Shown here: piece by piece, positions 41,309 to 51,017 of the stretch | Layout: the number at the start of each line of letters is the position of its first letter | How positions within the stretch are numbered: the stretch's first letter is position 1 | NCBI GenBank assembly: GCA_029237815.1 | Contig: JAQZBP010000007.1 | Span: 1-64,000 of the forward strand | Origin: Moraxellaceae bacterium | GTDB lineage: Bacteria; Pseudomonadota; Gammaproteobacteria; Pseudomonadales; Moraxellaceae | Reading direction: 5' to 3' | Length of the DNA: 64,000 bases | The notes under the pieces: generated by a model | Seen by the model: the letters and a program-made list of their open reading frames with translations, nothing else | What the model was told of the DNA's origin: nothing | Database searches by the model: none | Translations under genes and position numbers: made by a program

Positions 41309-42844
41309 ATGCTTGAAGAAAGCCTGCTGGCCGATCTCGCCGCCGCCCTCCCCGCCAACGTCCGCCTGCAGCGCCTGGTGCGCGTGTTGCGCGAGCACTT
41401 CCGCTGCGGCGCCGTCGCCCTCCTCCGCCTGCAGGAGGATTCGCTGCAACCGGTGGCCTGCGAAGGCCTCGTGCACGAGGCGCTGGGACGGCGCTTCCGC
41501 GTGGCGCTGCATCCCCGCCTCGCCACCATCCTCTCGCGGCGCGAGCCGACCCGCTTCGATCCCGACGCCGAGCTCCCCGACCCCTATGACGGCCTGCTCG
41601 ACGACCTCGCCGGCGCGCCCCTGCCGGTGCACGACTGCATGGGCATCAGCCTGCACGTGGAAGGCGAGCCCTGGGGCGTACTGACGCTGGACGCGCTCGA
41701 GGCCGGCACCTTCGACGACGCCGCGCTGGAGTCGCTGCGCCGCGTGGTGCTGCTGGTCGAGGCCGCCCTGCGCGTCACCCGCCTGGAGGACGAGGTCCGC
41801 AGCCTGCGCCAGGGCTGGAGCGGCAGCGGCGCAACGCCGGCGGCAACCCTCGCCGAGGACGAGCTCCTCGGCCACAGCGAGGCGGTGCAGGCGCTGCTGC
41901 GCGAGGTCGACGTGGTCGCGGATTCCGAGCTGCCCGTGCTGCTGCTCGGCGAGACCGGCACCGGCAAGGAGCTGCTGGCGCACCGCCTGCACCGGCGCTC
42001 GCCGCGCCGCAACAAACCGCTGGTGCACGTGAACTGCGCCGCGCTGCCCGAATCGCTCGCCGAGAGCGAACTCTTCGGCCACTGCAAGGGCGCCTTCTCC
42101 GGCGCCACCGGCGACCGCCCGGGCCGCTTCGAGGCCGCCGACGGCGGCACGCTCTTCCTCGACGAAGTCGGCGAACTGCCGCTCACGGTGCAGGCGAAAC
42201 TGCTGCGCGCGCTGCAGAACGGCGAGATCCAGCGCCTGGGCGAAGACCGCCCGCGCCGCGTGGACGTGCGCGTGATCGCCGCCACCAACCGCGACCTCAA
42301 GCAGAGCATCCGCGACGGCGCCTTCCGTGCCGATCTCTATCATCGGCTCTCGGTGTATCCGTTGCCGATTCCGCCCTTGCGCGAACGCGGCAACGACGTT
42401 CTTCTGCTCGCCGGCCGCTTCCTTGAGCTCAATCGCGCGCGTCTCGGCCTGCGCGCGCTGCGGCTGGCGCCGGAGGCGGAAAACCTGCTGCGCCATTACG
42501 CCTGGCCGGGCAATGTGCGCGAGCTGGAGCACGTGATCAGTCGCGCGGCATTGAAAGCGGTGAGTCGCGGCGCGCGCCGCACGGACATCGTGACGCTGGG
42601 CCCGGAGCTGCTGGACCTGGATCATGGCGTCGGCGTGGTGGCCGACCTGAAGGCGCTGCAGGCGACGCTCGCCGATGATGCGGCGCCGTCGCTGCCGTTG
42701 CGGGAGGTGGTGGACGCCAGCCAGCGCCAGGCCATCCGCCAGGCGCTGGCCGCCTGCGCGCAGAACTGGACGCAGGCGGCGAAGCAGCTCGAGGTGGACC
42801 CGAGCAACCTGCACAAGCTGGCGCGGCGGCTGGGGTTGAAGTGA
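41309..42844 (+). CDS. norR: NorR-like nitric-oxide-responsive sigma-54 activator
   Basis: 511 residues from the ATG at 41309 (AGGT just upstream); a TTG ten codons earlier is unlikely. GAF domain at ~10-150, AAA+ domain from ~180 with Walker A GETGTGKE (~213), the sigma-54-contact loop ELFGHCKGAFSGATGDRPG (GAFSGA in place of GAFTGA), Walker B 'GGTLFLDEVGELP', and 'VRVIAATNRDL'. The C-terminal Fis-type HTH is 'ASQRQAIRQALAACAQNWTQAAKQLEVDPSNLHKLARRLGLK'. The GAF iron centre of NorR senses NO. Divergent from ytfE-nnrS, which it most likely activates. Confidence 0.92.
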   Translation: MLEESLLADLAAALPANVRLQRLVRVLREHFRCGAVALLRLQEDSLQPVACEGLVHEALGRRFRVALHPRLATILSRREPTRFDPDAELPDPYDGLLDDLAGAPLPVHDCMGISLHVEGEPWGVLTLDALEAGTFDDAALESLRRVVLLVEAALRVTRLEDEVRSLRQGWSGSGATPAATLAEDELLGHSEAVQALLREVDVVADSELPVLLLGETGTGKELLAHRLHRRSPRRNKPLVHVNCAALPESLAESELFGHCKGAFSGATGDRPGRFEAADGGTLFLDEVGELPLTVQAKLLRALQNGEIQRLGEDRPRRVDVRVIAATNRDLKQSIRDGAFRADLYHRLSVYPLPIPPLRERGNDVLLLAGRFLELNRARLGLRALRLAPEAENLLRHYAWPGNVRELEHVISRAALKAVSRGARRTDIVTLGPELLDLDHGVGVVADLKALQATLADDAAPSLPLREVVDASQRQAIRQALAACAQNWTQAAKQLEVDPSNLHKLARRLGLK

Positions 42845-42984
42845 TCGCCGAGCTAGGCAGTACGCTCCGTACCGCGACCGCGATGTGTGTTGCTGCTGCG
42901 CTTCGGACTAATTGTTTGTTCTCCCTAGCAGCACTAAAGAATGCGCTAGCGCGTTTTAAGGTCGCCCCGCACGCGTAGGCGCTA

Positions 42985-43221
42985 ATGATTAATTATGTCC
43001 TCCAGCTGCTGACACCCAGCGATACCGAGGGCGTCTATCGCGTACTGCAACACACCGGATGGCGCTACGTCCGCCACATCTACTTAACCTTTGGCCGCAC
43101 CGACGCGCTCTGGGACGACCGGGATAAAGGGAGCCTGATTGACTCAGTCGACTATCTGCTTGCCTACTACCGCTATATCGAGCTGAATCCTGTCCGCGCC
43201 AAGATGGTCGGCGAACTATAG
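42985..43221 (+). pseudogene. Remnant of Y1 (IS200-like/REP-associated) transposase
   Basis: 78 residues matching the C-terminal half of the family ('LLTPSDTEGVYRVLQHTGWRYVRHIYLTFGRTDALWDDRDKGSLIDSVDYLLAYYRYIELNPVRAKMVG'). The catalytic HUH that normally reads HVHLL near 'MPNHVH' has become YVLQL, and the upstream half is missing. So it is an inactive fragment at the edge of the RHS island. Confidence 0.85.
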
Positions 43222-43389
43222 GAACATCCTTGACTCAGTTATCACTGGCACGCATCCGGCGAACCCGATGCATTGGTGACCGGCGCGCTAGTGCAGCAGG
43301 CGCTGACGCAGGGCCCAGTAAGGACCCCAAGGAAAGAAAAGCTTATTGTAATGAGCAAAAAAACAACAACTTAACGCCCAAGAGTTAAA

Positions 43390-43704
43390 ATGAAAAAACT
43401 CAAGAAACGTGCCGCGCTAATCTACTTCTGGCTTCCTCTAGTTATTGTCTGCCTTCTCAACATAGGCAGAAACGGTCACAATCTTCCAGAATTTGGCCCT
43501 TTAAAGCTCTCGCTGCTCCTCCTCTGCGGCTTGATTTTCCTGCTATTCCCATTCGCTACTATCTCAATCCGCAGCCTTCAAACCTCTATGTGCTCCTTGG
43601 AGCCTGCCTCATGGCGCACTTATCAGCTTATGGTTGCTTCAGTCATTGGCGGCCTACTCTGTATTTGGCTGGCTTTACCTCGACTAGTTCAAACGTGGCA
43701 ATAA
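43390..43704 (+). CDS. Small membrane protein of the RHS island
   Basis: 104 residues with three hydrophobic segments ('ALIYFWLPLVIVCLL', 'LSLLLLCGLIFLLFPFATI', 'LMVASVIGGLLCIWLALP'). Base composition is clearly lower in GC than the chromosome, as for the RHS tip nearby, so it was probably acquired with it. It might be an orphan immunity protein for a lost RHS tip (inference); no family recognised. Confidence 0.55.
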   Translation: MKKLKKRAALIYFWLPLVIVCLLNIGRNGHNLPEFGPLKLSLLLLCGLIFLLFPFATISIRSLQTSMCSLEPASWRTYQLMVASVIGGLLCIWLALPRLVQTWQ

Positions 43705-43712
43705 GCATAGAG

Positions 43713-44045
43713 CTACGCATCGATGCCTTTTTTATACCCCCCCCTAAAGTAGAAAAACCAGAAAACTGGAATTGCAAAAATATTCCCAAATAGAAGAACA
43801 GATATCCACAATGCTTTCTTCCCAACAAGCCTTCCGTCCTTCGAGATCGCAATGAAGTAAATGTAATAGACCAAGGCAAATATCATAAACAAGCCACTAA
43901 CTGGCAGTAAGCCTTCAATTACCATTCCAACATTGCTTACATTCCAATTAAATCGCTCCGCCACTGCACCTATTATAAAAGACGTCAGCATTATCACTGG
44001 CGGAAAAATGCTAAAAACCGCACTGATGATTTTAATTAAACTCAT
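43713..44045 (-). CDS. Putative membrane immunity protein for the RHS tip
   Basis: 110 residues from the ATG at 44045, which overlaps the RHS stop as ATGA (an earlier start at 44060 is possible). Three membrane helices ('IISAVFSIFPPVIMLTSFIIGAV', 'MVIEGLLPVSGLFMIFALVYYIYFI', 'ALWISVLLFGNIFAIPVFWFFYF'). AT-rich like the tip. Position directly after an RHS C-terminus and tight coupling are the usual arrangement for a toxin-immunity pair; a membrane immunity protein suggests a toxin acting at or in the membrane (inference). Confidence 0.6.
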   Translation of the reverse strand: MSLIKIISAVFSIFPPVIMLTSFIIGAVAERFNWNVSNVGMVIEGLLPVSGLFMIFALVYYIYFIAISKDGRLVGKKALWISVLLFGNIFAIPVFWFFYFRGGYKKGIDA

Positions 44046-47000
44046 TTTTTGCATCCGCAAACTTTTTCGAATTTTTCGACTTTAGATACCCCTTTTACAC
44101 CAATCTGAAAGCTGATATCGAATCCACCAGTATCTTTTTCATCAGTAGAAACCGCACGCCCAAGCCAAATTGTAGTTACGCTTGCACCAACCCACGGCCC
44201 GAATTGAAAGCCAAGTCCATTAACTCGAAAATCTCCACTGAAAACATCGCCATTCACTCGTATCTCTGGCTCACTAAACTCTACTTCACCGCTGGTCTCT
44301 CCGAGAGGAAGCCCCACTCCAAAAGATGTTGACAGCGCACTTACCTCTGCGGTTCCACTAAATCCATCAATATCGCACTCAGAGTTCAAAATAAAAGTGC
44401 CACTAACGCCCCCTAGCTTCCCATATCCGCCGCTTCTCAAACGGTATGACCCTTTCCACTTGAGCAGTCCAGTCGGGTCATTAAAGATGACCGGACTAGA
44501 GTCAGCATAGCTATAAGTATTTACTCCGCCATTTAAGCCAATTGGATCGCTTTCAATATATCTGCCGATGCTCGAGGCATAATCACGGAAGTAGTTGTAA
44601 TGCAGCTGCGTCTCCGCATCGAAGTACTGCCCCGGGAAGCGCAGGTTGAAGGCGATGGCCTGCCCGTTCTGGTCCGGATCGGCATCGGCGAGCGTGCTGC
44701 CGAAGGGCTCGCTGTCCCAGCGCCACACCACGGTGTTCTGCGCATCGCTCGTGGTGAGCTGGCGCGGCGTGTTCAGGTGGTCCGGGTGCACGTAGTACAG
44801 CGCGCTGCTCGTGCTGTTGTTGATGGGGATAAACCGCACCGCGTCGGCGATCACGCGCTTGCCGATCACGCCATAGTCCGCCAGTCCCACCTTCGCCGTT
44901 GCCGGATCCAAGCTGTAAGTGCCGAGCGAAACCCACTGACCAAGGTTCTGAGTCTGGTTCTGCACGACCTTGACGGACCCGCTGGCGGTATCGATGCGAT
45001 ACCACACCGTGGGGCTGGGGGCATGTTCCGTTTTCGGGGTCGTCCGCCAGACCTGCACCTCGTAGTTGCCGGCAGACGGCAACGTCGGCGTCCAGGTCAC
45101 GTAATTCACGTAGCCAATCGGCGCGTCCGGCTTCGCGATTACGATCGCGTCCCCTTGGGCGTTGTCGCCGGATACCCCTTGATCCGACACGCTGACCGTC
45201 GTGAGCCCGGCATTGAACGTAAAGGACCCGAGCGATAGCCATCCAATCGCCGTATTGGGAATGGTCTGCGTGGCAGTGACGACAGTGCTGCCTCCCGCGT
45301 GGCTGATGGTGTATTTCGCCTGCCCCGCCGCATCGACCCTGGCGACGTTGGCATAGACGTTGTACGCCCCCGCCTCTGGCACATTTGCTGTCCAGGTGAT
45401 GGTATTGAAGTAGCCCTTTGGCGCGTTGGGATCGGCCACCAGAATGGCGTCCGCGCGGAAATCGTTGCGGGCCGGATTATTGGCCTTGCTCAGGGTGACG
45501 GTCACCGGACCGACAGGCACGCTGTAGCTACCCAGCAGCGACCATTGCCCGGCCTGCAGATTGGTGCCTGCCGCCAAGGTGACGTTCTGGCTTGTCCCGC
45601 CGAATGCTACGGAGTAGACCGACCCTCCCAGCTGGGAAGCCGGCGACAAGACATAAATATTGTAGGTTCCGGCAGTGGTGACGTTGGCGGTCCACTCGAC
45701 ATACGCCGAGATGGGCGGGTACGACGCCCGGAGATAGGAGCCCGCCTGGCAGTTGGCACTACAGGCCGTTGGAACCCAGCGCTCGCTGCCCGAGGTCGGC
45801 CCGACGACGACGGCTTCCGTATCATCGACCATGATCCCTTGCGGGAGGCCTTGCTGCGCCCCCCGAACGAGACGAGTGCCGTAGGATTCGCCAGAGTTGG
45901 AGCGGATCAGCCAAGGGTGGATACCGCCTACCGCAGCACTGTTCGGTGCGACATTGTTGGCATTGTCATTGTCAACAAAGATGCCTTGCGGCGCGCCGGT
46001 CTGCGCAACGCCCGCGTGATAGCCGCCACCGTAGGCGCCGGCCGTCGTAGAGTAGGTGCCGGCATTTCCTACCCAGCCCGGCGGTGTGAAGGCGGGCGAA
46101 TCCAGCACAATCGGCGTTCCCTGGCTGTTCTGAACGCTGGTGCGGTTCACCGCCACGGGGATATCGCCGAGGAACACGTACTCGCTAGCCACGCCTGTGC
46201 TGTCGCTCTCGGCCACCAGGTGCCCGGCTTCGTCATACAAGAAGGTCGTCGTGGTGGTCGTGCCGCCCTGCGTTACCGACTTCTTGATGCGCTGGCCGAG
46301 CGGGTTGATTGCATAGCTTGCGTTGGCGCTCGGCGTGGTGGCGCTCACCAGACGCTCGCGGGCATCGTAGGTGAAGGTGTTCACGCCATCGCTGCTGGTG
46401 TGGCCGGTGCTCGTGTACTGGTAGCTGCGGTTCTGCGCGCTGTTGCTGCTGTTGGTCAGGCTCTGCAGGCGGTTGCTGGTGCTGGCGTAGCTGTAGGTTT
46501 CGTTCGTGCTGCCGATGCTTTGCGCCGTGCGGTTGCCGACGGCGTCGTAGCTCCAGGCGCGCGTGCTGTTCTGGCCGGTGTAGCCGATCAGGCGATCCAG
46601 GGCGTCGTAGCTGAAATCCTTGTTCTTGCTGCTGTCCGCCAGATCCGCCAGGTCATCGATGCGCGAGACGATGTCGTAGTTGAGATCGTGCACGGTGCCG
46701 CCGACCGAGAGCAGGTCCAGGCGGCCGTTCTGGTCGTAGGTGCGGGTGTGGAGCTGGCCGTTGCCCCAGGTCCAGCCGGTGATGCCGCCGAAGGGACGGT
46801 ACTGGATGTTGCTGAGGATGGTGACGGCGTCGCGCGTGAGCGAGGCCACGCGGCCCTGGTCGTCGTAGGTGTAGCCGATCACGGCGCCGCTCGGCATCGT
46901 CAGGCTGGCGAGCTGGCCGCTGGCGTTGTAGGCGTAGGTGAGCGTGCTGCTCTGCGCGGTCTGGCCCGTCCCGATGGTTTGCGTGCGCGTCAGCACATTC

Positions 47001-47680
47001 CCGTCGGCATTGTAGGTCCAGGCCAGGCTCGAGCTGCTGTCGCTCAGGCCGGTCAGGCGGCCTTTGCCATGCGTGCCCTGATCATAGGTGTAGGTCACCA
47101 CGCGGCCATCGGCATAGCTGGCCTGCGTCACGCGCCCGAGTGCATCGTACTGGTATGCAGTGGCCTGGCTCGCGGCATTGGTGCGGGAAGTCACCTGCCC
47201 GGCCGCGTTCGGCGTGTAGCTCGTGACGCCGGTATCGGGGCTGGTTTGCGTGGTGAGCTGGTCGAAACCGTTATAGCCATAGGTGGTGACCAGGCCGCGC
47301 GGATCGGTCACCGACGCCAGGTTGTCCCGGGCGTCGTAGCCGTACTCGGTGACCGACTGCACCACGCTGTTGGCGGTGACCGTGACCTTCTTCAGGCGGT
47401 TCAGGGCGTCGTAGTCGTTGGTCGTCACCCGGCCCAGCGCGTCGGTGCTGGTCTTGCGGTTGCCCATGGCGTCGTAGGTGTGCGTGACCAGCACGGTATT
47501 GGCCGCGTCCTTTTCCACGGTGACGCGGCCCTGCGCGTCGTATTCGTAGCTCTTGCTCTGGAGTACCGCCGCCTCGACGGCGGGGCTCATCAAGGCCATC
47601 CAGAGGCCACTGAGGGCGGCGCTCAGTAAGGTCGAACGGAAGCGGTTCTTGAAGGTGTGGTGTCCCTGGCGCAATTCCAT
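44042..47680 (-). CDS. RHS repeat protein with golvesin-like inserts and variable C-terminal tip
   Basis: 1212 residues. Signal peptide at ~14-38, then YD/RHS repeats ('YDAxGRxxxxxDxxG' type, ~40-500). A block at ~640-960 has three beta-sandwich units of golvesin/CBM-like type ('YVEWTANVTTAGTYNIYVLSP...', 'TITWTANVPEAGAYNVYANV...', 'YVTWTPTLPSAGNYEVQVWR...'). The RHS core end follows: 'YYVHPDHLNTPRQLT', 'RFPGQYFDAETQLHYNYFRDY', 'YIESDPIGLNGGVNTYSYADSSPVIFNDPTGL'. After DPTGL comes an AT-rich ~140-residue tip ending in KVCGCKK, with no fold I recognise. Likely an exported polymorphic toxin or surface protein. Confidence 0.88.
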   Translation of the reverse strand: MELRQGHHTFKNRFRSTLLSAALSGLWMALMSPAVEAAVLQSKSYEYDAQGRVTVEKDAANTVLVTHTYDAMGNRKTSTDALGRVTTNDYDALNRLKKVTVTANSVVQSVTEYGYDARDNLASVTDPRGLVTTYGYNGFDQLTTQTSPDTGVTSYTPNAAGQVTSRTNAASQATAYQYDALGRVTQASYADGRVVTYTYDQGTHGKGRLTGLSDSSSSLAWTYNADGNVLTRTQTIGTGQTAQSSTLTYAYNASGQLASLTMPSGAVIGYTYDDQGRVASLTRDAVTILSNIQYRPFGGITGWTWGNGQLHTRTYDQNGRLDLLSVGGTVHDLNYDIVSRIDDLADLADSSKNKDFSYDALDRLIGYTGQNSTRAWSYDAVGNRTAQSIGSTNETYSYASTSNRLQSLTNSSNSAQNRSYQYTSTGHTSSDGVNTFTYDARERLVSATTPSANASYAINPLGQRIKKSVTQGGTTTTTTFLYDEAGHLVAESDSTGVASEYVFLGDIPVAVNRTSVQNSQGTPIVLDSPAFTPPGWVGNAGTYSTTAGAYGGGYHAGVAQTGAPQGIFVDNDNANNVAPNSAAVGGIHPWLIRSNSGESYGTRLVRGAQQGLPQGIMVDDTEAVVVGPTSGSERWVPTACSANCQAGSYLRASYPPISAYVEWTANVTTAGTYNIYVLSPASQLGGSVYSVAFGGTSQNVTLAAGTNLQAGQWSLLGSYSVPVGPVTVTLSKANNPARNDFRADAILVADPNAPKGYFNTITWTANVPEAGAYNVYANVARVDAAGQAKYTISHAGGSTVVTATQTIPNTAIGWLSLGSFTFNAGLTTVSVSDQGVSGDNAQGDAIVIAKPDAPIGYVNYVTWTPTLPSAGNYEVQVWRTTPKTEHAPSPTVWYRIDTASGSVKVVQNQTQNLGQWVSLGTYSLDPATAKVGLADYGVIGKRVIADAVRFIPINNSTSSALYYVHPDHLNTPRQLTTSDAQNTVVWRWDSEPFGSTLADADPDQNGQAIAFNLRFPGQYFDAETQLHYNYFRDYASSIGRYIESDPIGLNGGVNTYSYADSSPVIFNDPTGLLKWKGSYRLRSGGYGKLGGVSGTFILNSECDIDGFSGTAEVSALSTSFGVGLPLGETSGEVEFSEPEIRVNGDVFSGDFRVNGLGFQFGPWVGASVTTIWLGRAVSTDEKDTGGFDISFQIGVKGVSKVEKFEKVCGCKK

Positions 47681-47760
47681 GGCCTGTCCCCTGCGGGCCC
47701 CTCACGCGAGGGGCCAAGTCGTCTTGATGTGGTGGGTTCGTCTTGTAAAAGGTCGAGGGC

Positions 47761-50115
47761 TTACAGCGACGCCGGGGGCGTGTTCACCGCCAGCGACTGC
47801 CGGATCCACTCGAGCAAGGTCGCAAAGCCACCCTGCGTGTCCTTGATCTCTTCTTTCGTGCGGCGGCTCATCAGATCGAGCGTGTAGACGATGCGGTTGC
47901 CCGCCTTGTCGTGGATCTCGGTCAGGCGGTGCGCATTGTCATAGACATACTCCACCCAGTTGCCGTCCGGCAGCGTGACCTTGGTGAGCTGGCCGACGGG
48001 GTCGTAGTCGTAGCTCGTGGTCTTGCTGTTGCTGCTGCGGGTCTTGAGGCGGCCACGGGCATCGTAGGTAAACGTCGTGTTGACGCCGTTGGGGTCGACC
48101 TGGCTCAGCAGCTTGCCGTTGGCGTCGTAGTCCGTGAACTCGGTGATCTGGTTGGCGGCATTGGTGATGCGGTACAAGCGGCCGTAGTGCGGGCTGGTGC
48201 TGCCGTAATAGGCATAAGTGGTGACATCGCTGGCATCCGTGCGCGGACCGTCCTCGGACAGGAGCTGGCCGACGCTGTTATAGGCCCATGTCCAGACCTG
48301 GGTCTGGCTGGTCACGGTGTCGGTGACCGTCTTGGTCTCGCGGTTGCCGCGCGTATCGTAGGTATAGACAGTGACGCGCCCGGGCTCGCTCACCTGCGTG
48401 GGCTGATTCCAGGTGGCGTGCCATTGGGTGGTGATGGTGCGGGCCTGCGGCGTACCCGAGGCCTCGGTGCGCGAGGTCTCCAGATTGCGAACCAGGTCAT
48501 ACACGTACGTGGTGACGTTGCCGTTGGCATCGGTACGTGACTCCACGTTGCCGTTGGCGTCCAGCGTCCGCGCTTCCTGGGATGCAGGCGAGCTGCCGGA
48601 AGCGGCGCGACTCGTTCCCACATGGCGAATCGAATTCTGCTTGATGGCGTACTGATAGGTTTCCGCATTGCCCAGCGCATCCGTCACCACGACATTGCGC
48701 GGGTCCGTGTAGTTGAGCGTGGTGCTCTCGACACCACCCGCCAGCACCGTGTTGGTGACGTACCGTTCCCCGTCGTAGGTGATCGTGGCGTAACGCACGC
48801 CCTTTTCGTCGGTGATGCCGGTCAGCAGCTTTGGAAATGACACATTCTCGTAGTGATAAGTCACGAAGGTGGTGTCCGGGAACGTGGCCTTCGTCAAAAC
48901 ACTGTTGCCGTTCCAGACATAGCTGTAAATGCCGCCGGCAGGCGTCGTCATCTGGGTAATACGGCCCGAGGTATTCACAAAGCTCAGGAAGCGGCCGAAG
49001 TGGTCGGTGGCCTTGATCAGGCCGGTCGCATCGTAGGTCAGCGCGATCGCGCTGCCGTTGCGGTACTCGATGGAGGCCAGGCGGCCGGCGGCATCGAACA
49101 CCTCGACGTCCCCGGAACCGAGCTTATAGCGGTAGCCGGTGATCTCACCCAGCGCCCCGGTTGTGGCGGTCAGACTTGACTGGGTATCGGTGTCGCGCGG
49201 GGTAAAAGTCAGTGTGGTGTTCGGCGCATAGCAGTTGCCGCTCGCGCCTGCATTGGGCGTGGGGGGGAGAAAGGTGAGCACCGATTCCGAGTCTCGGGAG
49301 ATGACGACTTTGCCGAGACTTCTGGTCGACTGCAGGTATTCCCATGTGCCATTCACGTCGACACGATAGGCGAAGGTGCAGGCGTCCACTTCAAGACCGT
49401 AGACGTCGATCGGCGCGCCTGTCCAAGGGGAAACGGCAAACGTTTCGGAGGTCGAGATGCTTTTTTGGAAGTTGTGCAGCCAGCCCTTGGTGCTGATAAA
49501 GGTCCGCCGGAACGTCAGGCCGGCATCACCTGCATAGTCGGTCGCTGACAGAGACTCCGTGCCCGTACCCGGATCAACCGGATCGCCAACTTTCTTATTA
49601 CACTCTTTGTCACACACCTTGAGTTTGCTCTGGAAGCAGGCATACGCAGAGGTGGCAACCTGGTTCAGGTCACGCTCAAAATCCTTTGGGCAGCCAGGAG
49701 CAGCCACATAAACATTCGAACCACCTCCCCAGTGAGGCGACGAACTCCACTGCGGGTACATCTTGTAATGACAGTAAGCAGTCTGCGCATTGGCAGGCAC
49801 GGGAAGCATGAAGAAGCTGTTGGGGCTGCTGTCCTTCAGGCCATATCCCCCGCTGACATAGAACGCCGATTTTTGACTGGGAACCGCCCAAGGCTTGTCA
49901 TTACAAGCCATCTGCGGACTGTCATAACCGGACTTGTACTGCACACCCTGCTTGTTCCAGCCATTGATCGCCCAGCTCGCGGGCAAGACCGGGCTGTACT
50001 CACAGCTATCTACAGGCTGATTGGACGTGCAACCGGTGCGGCTTTCAGCTGCCGCGAGGGTGGGAAACAGAAAGATGGCAATGGCAGCAAATAAAATGGA
50101 AAGTACGGGCCTCAT
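47761..50115 (-). CDS. RHS/YD-repeat protein with DUF6531-like N-terminus (first half of a split RHS)
   Basis: 784 residues. Signal peptide MRPVLSILFAAIAIFLFPTLAAA, then a Cys-containing N-terminal region (~25-175) ending in 'VGDPVDPGTGTESLSATDY', the usual entry to a DUF6531/RHS shell. YD repeats fill ~200-760 ('YDANGKLLSQVDPNGVNTTFTYDARGRLKTRSS'). It stops after 'NTPPASL' without a core DPxGL motif. The next gene begins 81 bp later in another frame, with its own signal peptide, and supplies the rest of the RHS shell and tip, so the two may together build one shell. Confidence 0.85.
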   Translation of the reverse strand: MRPVLSILFAAIAIFLFPTLAAAESRTGCTSNQPVDSCEYSPVLPASWAINGWNKQGVQYKSGYDSPQMACNDKPWAVPSQKSAFYVSGGYGLKDSSPNSFFMLPVPANAQTAYCHYKMYPQWSSSPHWGGGSNVYVAAPGCPKDFERDLNQVATSAYACFQSKLKVCDKECNKKVGDPVDPGTGTESLSATDYAGDAGLTFRRTFISTKGWLHNFQKSISTSETFAVSPWTGAPIDVYGLEVDACTFAYRVDVNGTWEYLQSTRSLGKVVISRDSESVLTFLPPTPNAGASGNCYAPNTTLTFTPRDTDTQSSLTATTGALGEITGYRYKLGSGDVEVFDAAGRLASIEYRNGSAIALTYDATGLIKATDHFGRFLSFVNTSGRITQMTTPAGGIYSYVWNGNSVLTKATFPDTTFVTYHYENVSFPKLLTGITDEKGVRYATITYDGERYVTNTVLAGGVESTTLNYTDPRNVVVTDALGNAETYQYAIKQNSIRHVGTSRAASGSSPASQEARTLDANGNVESRTDANGNVTTYVYDLVRNLETSRTEASGTPQARTITTQWHATWNQPTQVSEPGRVTVYTYDTRGNRETKTVTDTVTSQTQVWTWAYNSVGQLLSEDGPRTDASDVTTYAYYGSTSPHYGRLYRITNAANQITEFTDYDANGKLLSQVDPNGVNTTFTYDARGRLKTRSSNSKTTSYDYDPVGQLTKVTLPDGNWVEYVYDNAHRLTEIHDKAGNRIVYTLDLMSRRTKEEIKDTQGGFATLLEWIRQSLAVNTPPASL

Positions 50116-51017
50116 TTCCCTGTCCCCTGGCCTGAATAATTATTAATGCCGCCTTTCAGGGCGGCAGTGATTGGCGTCGGAAAATCCGGCCGCGCCAAAA
50201 TCAGCGGAATCTATCATCTTCAAATTATATAAATCAACGCGCTATCGTGACCTATTCATCAATTAATTCTGTGAGTCGAAAACGAATAGCGAATAGCCAA
50301 TTGCCGTAGCCGCTATCACCGCTCTTCTCTGCCGTGCTCATTCCCTCGGGAACTTCCGAGGGAGGGGGACGCGCTGTAGAGGAGCTCCTGACACCCCACA
50401 TTCCGCCCTGTGGCGCCGCAACTGAAATAAATGATGTTTCCGTCACAGGATCCAGTTAGAGCGTTCTCAGAAAGCGGCGATTGGTAAGGCTGCGAGGATA
50501 TTTCAATAACTCCTCCAGCCGCTCGGATACCTCTTACTGCTACCCTGCGTACTTAAATTGAATTGCCGGATGGCCTCGCGATATAGCCCGCCGACATAGA
50601 TGTGCTCAGCCTCTTTCTGTCTCTCCACCGAAACGGCATACAACTCGAGACTCTTTCCCAGCCCCAGACTGAGCAGGAACACCAGAAACAGGGTTCAAAG
50701 ACAGGTAATACCAATCTGCAGTCGCAGCTATACCGTGTGTTGTAGCCCGTTTTATCGTCCTGAAAGAAAGGATCAAGTGATCCAGACCTGCCGGCCTGGA
50801 TATCGTTCCACACCCGCACCACGACCCGACGACGCCACCGCGGGAAACGCAAGCTGTACACAATCGACTGGCGCCCTGCCGCAAATGAACGAATCTCCGA
50901 AAGGGTGCCCCGCATTCGCAGCGCGCCCGGCGTGATGCGCCGGCGTGCGTGACATGCCGGCGTAATGGAGTCGCCATCCGGTATGGAATCGCCATCCGGT
51001 CCGCACAGGAGGTCACC
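50116..51017. other. Long intergenic region upstream of the RHS locus
   Basis: About 900 bp. It must hold the RHS promoter. Near 50147-50166 an inverted repeat TGCCGCC / GGCGGCA lies in the RHS leader. At 50965-51000 an 18-bp unit (ATGGAGTCGCCATCCGGT) is repeated in tandem with one mismatch, just before the FMN-reductase gene. Short frames here show no family signal; it may be decayed island DNA. Confidence 0.5.

Noticed and set aside
50252..50446. 64-codon frame upstream of the RHS locus
   Set aside because: No SD, low-complexity composition and no family pattern; likely chance.
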